From Hyphomicrobiales bacterium (GTDB lineage: Bacteria; Pseudomonadota; Alphaproteobacteria; Rhizobiales; Rhizobiaceae): 64,000 bases of DNA. This document shows positions 1 through 9,865 of this stretch, piece after piece. The notes beneath the pieces were generated by a model. That model was not told the origin of the DNA, did not search any database, and was given only the letters and a program-made list of their open reading frames with translations. Location: positions 88,112 through 152,111 of the forward strand of contig UEIF01000007.1 of the NCBI GenBank assembly GCA_900468805.1. Direction: 5' to 3'. Every line of letters begins with the position of its first letter. Positions within the stretch are counted from its first letter, which is position 1. A program made the position numbers and the translations under genes.

Positions 1-1
1 C

Positions 2-454
2 CAGACCTCGACCGGGCGTGACCGCTATCAGGGTTATGTCAACGCGCTGCGCAAGGCCGGCATCGAGGTCGATCCGAACCTGCGCATTCCAGGCCCGCGC
101 TCGAAGCAGGGCGGTTTCGAGGCGGCGGTGCATTTCCTTTCCCTGCCGCAGAAGCCGAGTGCTGCCGTCTGCTGGAACGATCTGGTCGCGATCGGCCTCA
201 TGAACGGCATTGCCCGCGCCGGGCTCGTGCCCGGCAGCGACATATCGGTGACCGGCTATGACGATCTGGAAGAGGCTTCGATCGCCACGCCGGCATTGAC
301 GACCGTCTGGAATGGCCAGACGGAAGTTGGACGTCTTGCTGCCCGCGCCCTACTTGATCGACTTGCCGGCAGTCATGAGCCTGATGGCATTCATCTCATC
401 AAGCCGGAAATGCGTATCCGCCAGTCCACCAGCCCTTATCGGCCGCGTTCCTGA
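2..454 (+). CDS. LacI-family transcriptional regulator, C-terminal part (cut by window edge)
   Basis: Only the last 150 residues are present; the helix-turn-helix domain lies before the window. What remains resembles the periplasmic-binding-protein-like effector domain of LacI/GalR repressors: a segment around a Trp-Asn-Asp motif followed by VTGYDD, then a stretch ending in LAARALLDRLAG that is typical of the C-terminal subdomain. The frame is open from base 2. A hydroxyacid dehydrogenase gene starts 24 bases downstream on the same strand, so the two are probably co-transcribed and the regulator may respond to a metabolite of that enzyme. The effector cannot be read from the sequence. Confidence 0.85.
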   Translation, partial: QTSTGRDRYQGYVNALRKAGIEVDPNLRIPGPRSKQGGFEAAVHFLSLPQKPSAAVCWNDLVAIGLMNGIARAGLVPGSDISVTGYDDLEEASIATPALTTVWNGQTEVGRLAARALLDRLAGSHEPDGIHLIKPEMRIRQSTSPYRPRS

Positions 455-478
455 CCGCCGAAGCCAAGAGGAAAAGCT

Positions 479-1435
479 ATGTCCCGCATTGCCGTTCTCG
501 TTCCCGGGAAGATGCATGATCGCGTTCTCGCCCAGCTGAAGGATCGTTTCGAGGTGGTGGCCGTCGAGCGCGACGAGACGCTGAAGCTCGATGCCGAGAC
601 GGCGAAACGCATTCGCGGCGTAGCGCTCAGCGGCGCTTTCCCAGTCGCCTGGTTCGAGCAGTTGCCGAACTTGGAGATCGTCGCCAGTTTCGGCGTCGGC
701 TACGACGGCATCGATGCAAAGCTTGCGGGCTCGAAGAGCATCATCGTGACGAATACGCCTGACGTGCTGAACGACGAGGTGGCCGACACAGCCATTGCGC
801 TTCTGCTCAACGCTATTCGCGAGCTGCCGAAGGCGGAGAACTGGCTCAGGGATGGTAACTGGAAGCCGGGCGCTTCCTATCCGCTGACGCGCTTTTCGCT
901 GAAAGGCCGGCATGTCGGCCTCTACGGTCTCGGCCGCATCGGCCTTGAAATTGCCAAGCGGCTGGAGCCCTTCAAGGTGAAAATCAGCTACCATACCCGC
1001 TCGCGCCACGTCGATGCGCCTTATGATTATCACCCGACGCTGAAGGGGCTTGCCGAGGCCGTCGATACGCTGATTGCGATCGTGCCGAAAACGCCGCAGA
1101 CGCACCGGACGATCAACGCGGAGGTTCTTTCAGCACTCGGTCCTGATGGCATCGTCGTCAATGTCGGCCGCGGCTGGACGATGGATGAGGATGCGCTGAT
1201 TGCTGCGCTCAATGCAGGCACCATCGGTGGCGCCGGCCTCGATGTCTTCTATGACGAGCCGAGCGTGCCTGCCGGTCTGCTTTCGGCACCGAATACCGTG
1301 CTGGTGCCGCATGTCGGCTCGGCCTCGATACCGACACGTAATGCGATGGCAGATCTGGTGGCAGAAAACCTCATCTCGTGGTTCGAGCAGGGCAAGCCGG
1401 TGACACCAGTGACGGAAACCCCGGTCAAGCAATAG
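479..1435 (+). CDS. D-isomer-specific 2-hydroxyacid dehydrogenase
   Basis: A 318-residue NAD(P)-dependent oxidoreductase predicted to reduce a 2-oxoacid such as glyoxylate or hydroxypyruvate to the D-2-hydroxyacid in the cytoplasm. The Rossmann glycine motif GLGRIG lies at about residues 150-155. The catalytic Arg-Glu-His set is visible as R231 in NVGRG, E260 in YDEP and H278 in VPHVGS. Length fits the family. The ATG follows an AGGAAAAG-like ribosome site. It sits 24 bases after the LacI-type regulator and is followed by a hairpin terminator, so the pair forms a short unit. The exact substrate is not decidable; GhrB/hydroxypyruvate reductase-like is the best guess. Confidence 0.9.
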   Translation: MSRIAVLVPGKMHDRVLAQLKDRFEVVAVERDETLKLDAETAKRIRGVALSGAFPVAWFEQLPNLEIVASFGVGYDGIDAKLAGSKSIIVTNTPDVLNDEVADTAIALLLNAIRELPKAENWLRDGNWKPGASYPLTRFSLKGRHVGLYGLGRIGLEIAKRLEPFKVKISYHTRSRHVDAPYDYHPTLKGLAEAVDTLIAIVPKTPQTHRTINAEVLSALGPDGIVVNVGRGWTMDEDALIAALNAGTIGGAGLDVFYDEPSVPAGLLSAPNTVLVPHVGSASIPTRNAMADLVAENLISWFEQGKPVTPVTETPVKQ

Positions 1436-1444
1436 GCCGTTTTT

Positions 1445-1476
1445 CACTCCTTCCGTGAAGGCGGAGGGAGTGTTTT
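1445..1476 (+). terminator. Rho-independent terminator after the hydroxyacid dehydrogenase gene
   Basis: An imperfect 10-bp stem (CACTCCTTCC against GGAGGGAGTG, with one T-G wobble) around an 8-base loop is followed directly by TTTT. It begins ten bases after the stop codon. Confidence 0.7.
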
Positions 1477-1699
1477 GCTTGTTCCTATTTTGCCCTTGGA
1501 CTTTTTCCCGTTTCCCTACTTGGTCGGCTGGGAAGGATTGGCTATGATTGGCTCCGGCCGCGTTCATTCCCAGCGGCCGTGATTTTCATCGGCGGCATTT
1601 CGCCGTCTCAAGCTTACACATAGCGATTTGATCGGGGAGCGTCTGCTCCGCCCGGCGATTTCTCGTGCGGGCAGCCGGCGCCTCTGGAAGGAGGCAGAA

Positions 1700-2731
1700 A
1701 TGGATTATCGCAAGCTCGGTCCCAGCGGGGCCGTCGTCACCGCATATTGCCTGGGCACAATGACCTTCGGGAAGGAGTCCGATGAGGCGGCTTCCTTCAA
1801 GATGCTCGACGACTATTTTGCCTGGGGCGGCAATTTTATCGACACGGCCGACGTCTACAGTGCCGGCGTTTCGGAAGAGATCATCGGACATTGGCTCAAA
1901 GCACGCCCGACAGAAGCAAAGCAGGCTGTGATCGCTACCAAGGGCCGTTTCCCGATGGGCGACGGGCCGAACGATATCGGCCTATCCCGCCGTCATCTCA
2001 ATCAGGCGCTGAACGACTCGCTGCGCCGTCTCGACGTCGAACATATCGATCTCTACCAGATGCATGCCTGGGATGCACTGACGCCGATCGAGGAAACGCT
2101 TCGCTTCCTCGACGATGCCGTTCGTGCCGGCAAGATCGGCTATTACGGCTTCTCGAATTATGTCGGCTGGCACATCTCCAAGGCTTCCGAAATCGCCAGG
2201 GCACAAGGCTATACGCGGCCGGTAACGTTGCAGCCGCAGTATAACCTGCTGATGCGCGACATCGAACTCGAGATCGTCGATGCCTGCCAGGATGCCGGCA
2301 TGGGCCTTCTGCCCTGGTCTCCACTCGGCGGCGGCTGGCTGACCGGCAAGTACAAGCGCGACGAGACGCCGACGGGTGCAACGCGCCTCGGCGAAAATCC
2401 CAATCGCGGCGGCGAGGCCTATGCTGCCCGCAACGCGCAGGAGCGGACCTGGGATATAATCAGCACAGTGGAAGAGATCGCCAAGGCGCGCGGCGTCAGC
2501 ATGGCCCAAGTGGCGCTTTCCTGGGTGGCGGCGCGTCCGGCCGTAACCTCGGTCATTCTCGGTGCCCGCACGTCCGAACAACTCGCCGACAATCTCGCTG
2601 CTGCGCAATTCGTGCTTTCGGCAGACGAGACGGCAAAGCTCAACGAGGTCAGTGCGCCGATGCCGGGGCAATATCCCTATGGCGTGAACGGCAGCAATCA
2701 GCGTCACCGCAAGATCGAAGGCGGCCGCTGA
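1700..2731 (+). CDS. Aldo/keto reductase
   Basis: A 343-residue NADPH-dependent oxidoreductase of the aldo/keto reductase superfamily (TIM barrel, cytoplasmic). The Asp-Tyr-Lys-His tetrad is visible: D48 and Y53 in FIDTADVY, K81 in ATKGRF and H122 in YQMHAWD. The C-terminal SVILGARTSEQL segment is the usual cofactor-phosphate-binding region. The ATG at 1700 is preferred to an in-frame upstream start at 1628 because a strong GGAAGGAGG ribosome site precedes it and homology begins there (MDYRKLGPSG). The substrate is unknown; many rhizobial relatives act on sugar-derived aldehydes. A bidirectional terminator separates it from the convergent gene downstream. Confidence 0.92.
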   Translation: MDYRKLGPSGAVVTAYCLGTMTFGKESDEAASFKMLDDYFAWGGNFIDTADVYSAGVSEEIIGHWLKARPTEAKQAVIATKGRFPMGDGPNDIGLSRRHLNQALNDSLRRLDVEHIDLYQMHAWDALTPIEETLRFLDDAVRAGKIGYYGFSNYVGWHISKASEIARAQGYTRPVTLQPQYNLLMRDIELEIVDACQDAGMGLLPWSPLGGGWLTGKYKRDETPTGATRLGENPNRGGEAYAARNAQERTWDIISTVEEIAKARGVSMAQVALSWVAARPAVTSVILGARTSEQLADNLAAAQFVLSADETAKLNEVSAPMPGQYPYGVNGSNQRHRKIEGGR

Positions 2732-2750
2732 GCTATTTCGCTAAAGATGA

Positions 2751-2782
2751 AGAAGGCCGTCGGAGCGAACCGGCGGCCTTCT
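2751..2782. terminator. Bidirectional terminator between convergent genes
   Basis: A 13-bp stem (AGAAGGCCGTCGG against CCGGCGGCCTTCT, one wobble) with loop AGCGAA is followed by GTTTT on the plus strand. It lies between the aldo/keto reductase stop (2731) and the stop of the minus-strand gene (2787), so it can serve both. Confidence 0.85.
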
Positions 2783-2786
2783 GTTT

Positions 2787-3566
2787 TCAGGCTATTGCCT
2801 GTGGCTGAAGCGATGGCAGCCTGTTGGCGGCGTAATCTCTGACGGCATCGCCGAAAGCGCTAAAGAGCTTGTTCGAGGGCTTGTCGGTCTCGGCCCAGTA
2901 TTCCGGGTGCCACTGCACGCCGACCGCGAAGGCCTTGGCATCGATGACCGAGACGGCCTCAATTGTGCCGTCCTCTGCCGCGGCCTCCACCTGCAGACGC
3001 GGTGCGGTCTTGGCGATCGCCTGCCGATGCAGGGAGTTCACGCGGATCTCGCCGGCGCCGATAATGCCGGCAATGCACGAGCCTTCCTTGATGAAGACGC
3101 TTTGACGGATCGCATACATGCCGTCGCGATCGGTGATATCGGGTTTGCGGTGGTCCCAGATGCCGGGCTGTTCCTGGATCTCACTGGCGAGCGACCCGCC
3201 GAGCGCGACGTTCAATTCCTGAATGCCGCGGCAGATGGCGAGAAGCGGGATGGCGCGGTCGATTGCGCGGCGGATCAGCGGCAGGCTCGTAGCGTCTCGG
3301 GCGGGGTCGAAGGGGCCATCCGCCTCCTTGGCTTCGATGCCGTAGAGCGAGGGGTGTACATTGCTGGCCGAGCCGGAAACCAGCACGCCGTCGACGCGAT
3401 CCAGAACCGCATCCGTGTCATAGCCTTCCTCGAAAGCGGGAATGATGAAGGCCATCACGCCGGCGGCGTTCAGCGCCGCACGCAGATACTGATGCTGCAC
3501 GGCATGCCAGGTTGCGCCGTCGAGGGTGCGGATATCGGCAGGAATGGCCACGATCGGTTTCGTCAT
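2787..3566 (-). CDS. Gamma-glutamyl-gamma-aminobutyrate hydrolase family protein (class I glutamine amidotransferase-like)
   Basis: A 259-residue protein of the peptidase C26 / PuuD-like branch of class I glutamine amidotransferases, predicted to hydrolyse a gamma-glutamyl amide in the cytoplasm. The nucleophile is C112 in LLAICRGIQ and the catalytic His-Glu pair is H220/E222 in GVQWHPE. In known relatives this activity releases GABA from gamma-glutamyl-GABA in putrescine catabolism. No other puu genes are nearby, so the substrate is open. It is monocistronic and divergent from the TRAP binding-protein gene. Confidence 0.88.
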   Translation of the reverse strand: MTKPIVAIPADIRTLDGATWHAVQHQYLRAALNAAGVMAFIIPAFEEGYDTDAVLDRVDGVLVSGSASNVHPSLYGIEAKEADGPFDPARDATSLPLIRRAIDRAIPLLAICRGIQELNVALGGSLASEIQEQPGIWDHRKPDITDRDGMYAIRQSVFIKEGSCIAGIIGAGEIRVNSLHRQAIAKTAPRLQVEAAAEDGTIEAVSVIDAKAFAVGVQWHPEYWAETDKPSNKLFSAFGDAVRDYAANRLPSLQPQAIA

Positions 3567-4963
<1,397 letters not shown>

Positions 4964-5010
4964 GAGCCCCCGCCGCTGACATTGGTGGTTTACACGAACG
5001 CGATACCAGA

Positions 5011-5040
5011 ACCCCGGATTTCGATCCGGGGTTTTGCTTT
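5011..5040. terminator. Terminator between the TRAP binding-protein and permease genes
   Basis: A perfect 9-bp stem (ACCCCGGAT / ATCCGGGGT) with a TTCG tetraloop is followed by a T-rich run on the plus strand. It lies 47 bases after the binding-protein stop and 8 bases before the stop of the converging permease gene, so it may act in both directions. Confidence 0.85.
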
Positions 5041-5047
5041 TTGCTGG

Positions 5048-6538
5048 CTATTTGGCGGGCGCCGGCGGCGCTCCCGGCAGGCCATTCAGCGGCGGCAGGG
5101 TCAGGCCCGGGATCTGCGGCGAGCCATTGTTGCCGCCGAGCGGGGGCAGACCGAGCTGACCGCCGAAGCCCGGGACTTCAATCTTGATCGAGTTCGGGTC
5201 GACCTTCGGGCCATGGTCCAGCCAGTAGGTCACCGATTGTGGCCAGAAGATCACGATAGCCACCAGGATCAGCTGCATCCCGACCCAGGGAAGCGCACCC
5301 ATGTAGATATCCGAGGTCTTGACCTCGCGGCCGGCGATCGAGCGCAGGTAGAAGAGCGCGAAGCCGAAGGGCGGGTGCATGAAGCTCGTCTGCATGTTGA
5401 CGCAGATCAGCACGCCGAACCAGATCAGGTCGATGCCGAGATTGGAGGCGACGGGGGCGAGCATCGGGATGACGATAAAGGCGATCTCGAAGAAATCGAG
5501 GAAGAAGGCGAGCACGAAGATGAAGATGTTGACGAAGATCAGGAAACCGACCGGGCCGCCGGGAATGCCCGATAGCATGTGCTCGATCCAGCGCGAGCCG
5601 TCCATGCCCTGGAAGACCAGGCTGAAACAGGTGGAGCCGATAAGGATCATCACAACCATGGAGGTGATGTGCGTGGTCGATGCCATCGCCTCGCGGACCA
5701 GCGGCCAGGTGAGGCGCCGGTTCATGGCCGCGAGCACCATGGCGCCGACGACGCCGAGCGCGCCGGCTTCCGTCGGCGTCGCAAGACCCATGAAAATCGT
5801 GCCGAGCACGAGGAAGATCAGCACGATCGAGGGCACCATGCCCATCAGCACCTTCACGAGCAGCGCCCAATTGAAGTCGCCGCGCACTTCCTTTGGCAGC
5901 GGCGGCATCGATTTTGGCCGGACGATCGATAGCACCAGGATGAAGAGGACAAAGATCGCCACCTGCAGGATCGACGGGCCGATCGCGCCGCGATACATGT
6001 CACCGACCGATTTGCCGAGCTGGTCGGCGAGAACGACGAGTACCAGCGAGGGCGGGATCACCTGGGTGATCGTGCCGGAGGCGGCGATGACGCCGGTAGC
6101 AAGGCGTGGATTGTAGCCGTAGCGCAGCATGATCGGCAGCGAAATCACACCCATGGTGATGACCGAGGCAGCCACTGTGCCGGTGATCGCGCCAAGCACG
6201 GCGCCGACGAGGATGACCGCATAGGCGAGGCCGCCCGGAATGCCACCGAAGAGTTTGCCGGTGCCTTCGAGCAGATCCTCGGCCAGCCCGCAACGCTCCA
6301 GTATCGCACCCATGAAGGTGAAGAAGGGAATGGCGAGCAGGAGGTCGTTGGAGACGATGCCGAAGAAGCGCAGCGGCAGCGCCTGCAGGAGGGCTTCGTC
6401 GAAATGGCCGGTGATGATGCCGATGATGCCGAAAAACAGGCCGACGGCGGCCAGCGAAAAGGCGACCGGAAAGCCGTAGAGCATGAAGATGACCATGCCC
6501 AGGAACATGGCCGGCGGAATGATGCCGAAATCAAACAA
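5048..6538 (-). CDS. TRAP transporter large permease (DctM-type)
   Basis: A 496-residue inner-membrane protein with about 12 hydrophobic segments. It is the transport-catalysing subunit of the TRAP system, using an ion gradient to import the ligand delivered by the binding protein. The N-terminal FLGMVIFMLYGFPVAFSL and the ALPLRFFGIVSNDLLLAIPFFTFMG region are typical of DctM. It is longer than most DctM proteins (around 430) because of a Pro/Gly-rich C-terminal tail of about 50 residues (PPLGG, LPPLNG, PAPAK). It lies 21 bases downstream of the small permease gene. Confidence 0.93.
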   Translation of the reverse strand: MFDFGIIPPAMFLGMVIFMLYGFPVAFSLAAVGLFFGIIGIITGHFDEALLQALPLRFFGIVSNDLLLAIPFFTFMGAILERCGLAEDLLEGTGKLFGGIPGGLAYAVILVGAVLGAITGTVAASVITMGVISLPIMLRYGYNPRLATGVIAASGTITQVIPPSLVLVVLADQLGKSVGDMYRGAIGPSILQVAIFVLFILVLSIVRPKSMPPLPKEVRGDFNWALLVKVLMGMVPSIVLIFLVLGTIFMGLATPTEAGALGVVGAMVLAAMNRRLTWPLVREAMASTTHITSMVVMILIGSTCFSLVFQGMDGSRWIEHMLSGIPGGPVGFLIFVNIFIFVLAFFLDFFEIAFIVIPMLAPVASNLGIDLIWFGVLICVNMQTSFMHPPFGFALFYLRSIAGREVKTSDIYMGALPWVGMQLILVAIVIFWPQSVTYWLDHGPKVDPNSIKIEVPGFGGQLGLPPLGGNNGSPQIPGLTLPPLNGLPGAPPAPAK

Positions 6539-6559
6539 ATCCGTTCCTCCAGGCGCGCG

Positions 6560-7099
6560 TTACTGCAGCGGCTTTTCGTATTTCGTGTCGATGCTGATAT
6601 GGCCGGTAACGGCTGCGACCCGCTTAATCAGCTCGGAAACGCCCTGAAGGGAGAGCAGCGCGAAACCGGCGACCAGGACCAGCTTGACGGGCCAGCGGAT
6701 CAGCCCGCCGGCGTTGCCCGATATTTCCCCCTGCCGGTAGGAAAGCGCGAAGAAGGGCCAGGAGACCCAGGTGAGGAAGATGCAGACGGGAATGAGGAAG
6801 AGGATGAGGCCAACGATGTCGATCCAGATCTTCGCCCTGTCGGAAACCGAGCCATAGATCAGGTCGACGCGGACATGCTCGTTGTTGCGCAGCGCATGCG
6901 AGGCGCCGAGCAGCACGACGAAGGCGAAGAGATACCACTGGATCTCGAGCCAGCCGTTCGAACTGTAGTTGAAGGCGTAGCGCACGATGGCGTTTCCGGC
7001 GCTGATCAGACAGCAGAACAGCACCATATATTCGGAAAGTTTTCCCATGAACTCGCTGATCGAGTCGATCAGCCGACTGGCGGCCAGGAATACCGACAT
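6560..7099 (-). CDS. TRAP transporter small permease (DctQ-type)
   Basis: A 179-residue inner-membrane protein with four predicted transmembrane segments, the usual topology of the small TRAP subunit that supports the large permease. The motif around GWLEIQWYLFAFVVLLGASHALRNNEHVRVD is the recognisable DctQ signature. It is the first gene of a two-gene operon with the large permease. The binding protein is encoded on the opposite strand 1.6 kb away, so expression of the three parts is not obviously coordinated. Confidence 0.92.
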   Translation of the reverse strand: MSVFLAASRLIDSISEFMGKLSEYMVLFCCLISAGNAIVRYAFNYSSNGWLEIQWYLFAFVVLLGASHALRNNEHVRVDLIYGSVSDRAKIWIDIVGLILFLIPVCIFLTWVSWPFFALSYRQGEISGNAGGLIRWPVKLVLVAGFALLSLQGVSELIKRVAAVTGHISIDTKYEKPLQ

Positions 7100-7416
7100 T
7101 CGCCTCCCCTTATTGTCTCGCCGTTTTCGGCAGTTCTCCCCTGCAACCGGTGTAGACCAGGGTTTTTGAAATTGGAAGGATAAACGGGCCGCCTTGGAAT
7201 ATAGTCTTATACGGCTAAAGACTGCGATCCCGTGGAAAATAAAGGCAACTCAGAGGCGGATATTTTTTTCAAAAACCTCGCGAGAAAGCTGTATTATCCC
7301 GTATTGAGTGTACCCTTCATCCTATAGTTTTAGAAAAATTGACCAAATGTTTGAACCGTTTGAAATCAATTTTTAAAGGGTTCCGTTTACATTTCCCGCG
7401 CACAGGGAAAGTATGG
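7100..7416. other. Intergenic region between divergent TRAP permease and GGDEF/EAL genes
   Basis: About 317 bases, markedly AT-rich from about 7190 to 7350 compared with its surroundings. It must carry promoters for both divergent units. An in-frame TTG at 7339 would extend the GGDEF/EAL protein by 26 basic residues but has no good ribosome site. No palindrome, repeat or RNA gene is evident. Confidence 0.5.
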
Positions 7417-9720
7417 ATGAAGCCACATAACCCGAACAGGGTCCCTAAGGATGTGTATCTGTCGTTTGTGAGTTCCCTGTCCGGGAACCGCATGACGCTT
7501 ATCGTTGGCGTGATTGTGCATGTTGCGACATGCCTTGCCGTGGCTGCCAAGACGCAGCACTCCATCTACATCCTGCTGTCGGTCGCCTTCCTTCTGGTCT
7601 TCAGCGCTCGCATGGTTATCTTCCGGCAGTTCGATCGTGTCGACAAGCAGAGCCTGTCGCACGCCGGAATCGAGCGTTGGGAGCGGATTCTCGTTGGCAG
7701 CGGAGCCTGCACCACCGCGCTCCTCGGCATCGCCAGTGGCTACGCCATCTTCGTCGTGCATGATTCCTTTGCGGAGCTTGCCTGCATTTCCGTCACCATG
7801 GCGACCATGGTTTCCGTCGTCGGCCGCAACTACGGCTCGCGCTTCGCAGTCGACCTCCAGACGCTCTTCTGCTGCCTGCCGATGATCGTCTGCAGCCTAC
7901 TAGCGCTGGATTTCTATCGTGGCTTGCTTTCGATCTTCCTCATTCCTTTCTGGCTGACGACCCGGGCCATGGCGAATGGCGTGCGCGAGTTTCTCTATGA
8001 GAACGTGATTGCGCGCCGTGAAATCACCATCATTGCCGACCGTTTCGATACGGCGCTAAACAACATGCCGCACGGCCTCGTCATGGTCGATGCCGAAAAC
8101 CGGATCCAGGTGGTCAATCGCAAGGCCTGCGAGCTTCTGAAGATCGGTGCGCCGGACCGGCTGAAGGATCGCGATCTCGGCACCGTGCTGCGCTACGGCG
8201 CGCGCTACAGCTTCATGGATGCCTCGCAGCCGGAGCTCATCCTGCGCCAGCTCACCCAGGTCGCCGAGGGCAGCCTGTCGCGCACGCTCATTCATTTTCC
8301 CGAGAGCCTGTCACTGGAATTCTCTGCCAGCCGCAGGGCCGATGGCGGCGCCGTGTTGATCTTCGAGGACGTGTCGAGCCGGGTGAAGGCGGAGCAGAAG
8401 ATCCTGCATATGGTGCGCTTCGACGCGCTGACCGGCCTGCCCAACCGGGAATATTTCGGCCAGCTGGTGCAGGAGTATTTTGCCAAATATCCGAAGAAGA
8501 ACGGGCCGCTCGGCTTCATGGTGCTCGATATCGACGAGTTCAAACATGTCAACGACATGCGCGGTCATGTCACCGGCGACCATCTGCTCTGCGCCATCAC
8601 CGCCCGCATCAAGCAGGCCTCCGGAAATGCCATTCTCGGTCGGCTCATGGGAGATCAGTTCATCTTGTTCTTCCCGCGTGCGAAGGAGCAGGCCTCGCTC
8701 GACCGCGAAATCCGCCGCGTTCACGCCGCGATCCAGGGCCACTACGAGGTCGACGAAATAACCTTTCTCGTTTCGCTCAGCGCCGGCTACGCGATCCTCG
8801 AAAGCGATTCGTTCGCCATGGACGAATGGAGCGTCAAGGCGGACCTTGCCCTGTTCGAAAGCAAGTCGCGTTTCAAGGGTGGCATCTCAGGCTTTGAGCG
8901 GGAAATGGACGGCCGCTATATCGAGCAGCAGAAGCTGAAGGCGGATCTCCGCGACGCGGTCTCGGCGCAGGCGCTGCATCTCGTCTTCCAGCCGATGTTC
9001 CGGGCCGACGGCTCGCGGATCGAATGTGCCGAAGCCTTGGCGCGCTGGGTGCATCCGGAGAGGGGCTCGATCCCACCCGACGTCTTCATCCGGCTCGCCG
9101 AGGATATGGGCATCATCTCCGACATCACTCGTTTCGTGCTGTTCAAGGCCTGCAGCGAATGCATGACCTGGCCGGAACATATCGCCGTTTCGGTCAACCT
9201 TTCGGCACGGGATCTGCGCGATGCTGACATCCTTTCAGTCGTCGCCGATGCGCTTGCCCGTTCCGGCCTCGCCGCGGCGCGGCTGCATCTCGAGGTTACC
9301 GAGAGCTGCCTGATCGACGAACCGGCGGCGGTGCGCGCCATCCTGGCGGAACTCAGGTCCCGCGGCATCACCATCGCCATCGACGATTTCGGCACCGGCT
9401 TCTCCAGCCTCAGTTATCTCGACACGCTGCCGCTCGATATCGTCAAGATCGACCGCTCCTTCGTGCGCAACATCGCCGAGGACGCGCGCCGCCTCAAGCT
9501 CTTGCGCGGCACGGTCAATCTCGCCCGCGAACTGGGTTTGAAGATCGTGATCGAAGGTGTGGAGACCGAGGAGCAACTGGCGCTGCTCAACAAGCACCGC
9601 AGCGCCGATCTCGTGCAGGGCTATGTTTTCTCGCAGCCGGTGCCTTCCCAGAACATCACGCTGCTGCAAGAGGGTATCGGCCGCCGCACCGTCCAGCGCC
9701 GTCGCACCAAGGTCGCCTGA
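7417..9720 (+). CDS. Membrane-bound PAS-GGDEF-EAL protein, probable c-di-GMP phosphodiesterase
   Basis: A 767-residue signalling protein. Residues about 20-190 contain several hydrophobic segments forming a membrane sensor. A PAS-like domain follows (about 210-330), then GGDEF (about 335-500) and EAL (about 515-760). The GGDEF signature is degenerate: MGDQF at 411-415, so a key acidic ligand is Gln and cyclase activity is unlikely. The EAL domain looks intact: E539-A-L and DDFGTG at 656-661. The protein should therefore hydrolyse c-di-GMP, with the GGDEF domain perhaps acting as a regulatory nucleotide binder. The ATG at 7417 follows AGGGA; a TTG at 7339 is the alternative. Confidence 0.9.
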   Translation: MKPHNPNRVPKDVYLSFVSSLSGNRMTLIVGVIVHVATCLAVAAKTQHSIYILLSVAFLLVFSARMVIFRQFDRVDKQSLSHAGIERWERILVGSGACTTALLGIASGYAIFVVHDSFAELACISVTMATMVSVVGRNYGSRFAVDLQTLFCCLPMIVCSLLALDFYRGLLSIFLIPFWLTTRAMANGVREFLYENVIARREITIIADRFDTALNNMPHGLVMVDAENRIQVVNRKACELLKIGAPDRLKDRDLGTVLRYGARYSFMDASQPELILRQLTQVAEGSLSRTLIHFPESLSLEFSASRRADGGAVLIFEDVSSRVKAEQKILHMVRFDALTGLPNREYFGQLVQEYFAKYPKKNGPLGFMVLDIDEFKHVNDMRGHVTGDHLLCAITARIKQASGNAILGRLMGDQFILFFPRAKEQASLDREIRRVHAAIQGHYEVDEITFLVSLSAGYAILESDSFAMDEWSVKADLALFESKSRFKGGISGFEREMDGRYIEQQKLKADLRDAVSAQALHLVFQPMFRADGSRIECAEALARWVHPERGSIPPDVFIRLAEDMGIISDITRFVLFKACSECMTWPEHIAVSVNLSARDLRDADILSVVADALARSGLAAARLHLEVTESCLIDEPAAVRAILAELRSRGITIAIDDFGTGFSSLSYLDTLPLDIVKIDRSFVRNIAEDARRLKLLRGTVNLARELGLKIVIEGVETEEQLALLNKHRSADLVQGYVFSQPVPSQNITLLQEGIGRRTVQRRRTKVA

Positions 9721-9839
9721 GCCGTCTGCAAGCGACTTGTTATCCAGCCGAAAATCTTGCGCGCCGTTAACCTTAATAATTTAAATTTAACGCAAATTCT
9801 CAGATTTTCTTGCCTATAAATCGGCGGCGTATGATTAAT

Positions 9840-9859
9840 GATCCGTTAACGAGCGGATC
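9840..9859 (+). promoter_or_regulatory. Inverted repeat at the start of the N-acyl amino acid synthase gene
   Basis: GATCCG and CGGATC are separated by 8 bases and end seven bases before the ATG at 9866. The gene has no canonical Shine-Dalgarno outside the repeat (only GAGCGGA within it), so the element could be a translational hairpin or an operator. This is inference from position alone. Confidence 0.35.
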
Positions 9860-9865
9860 GAAAAA

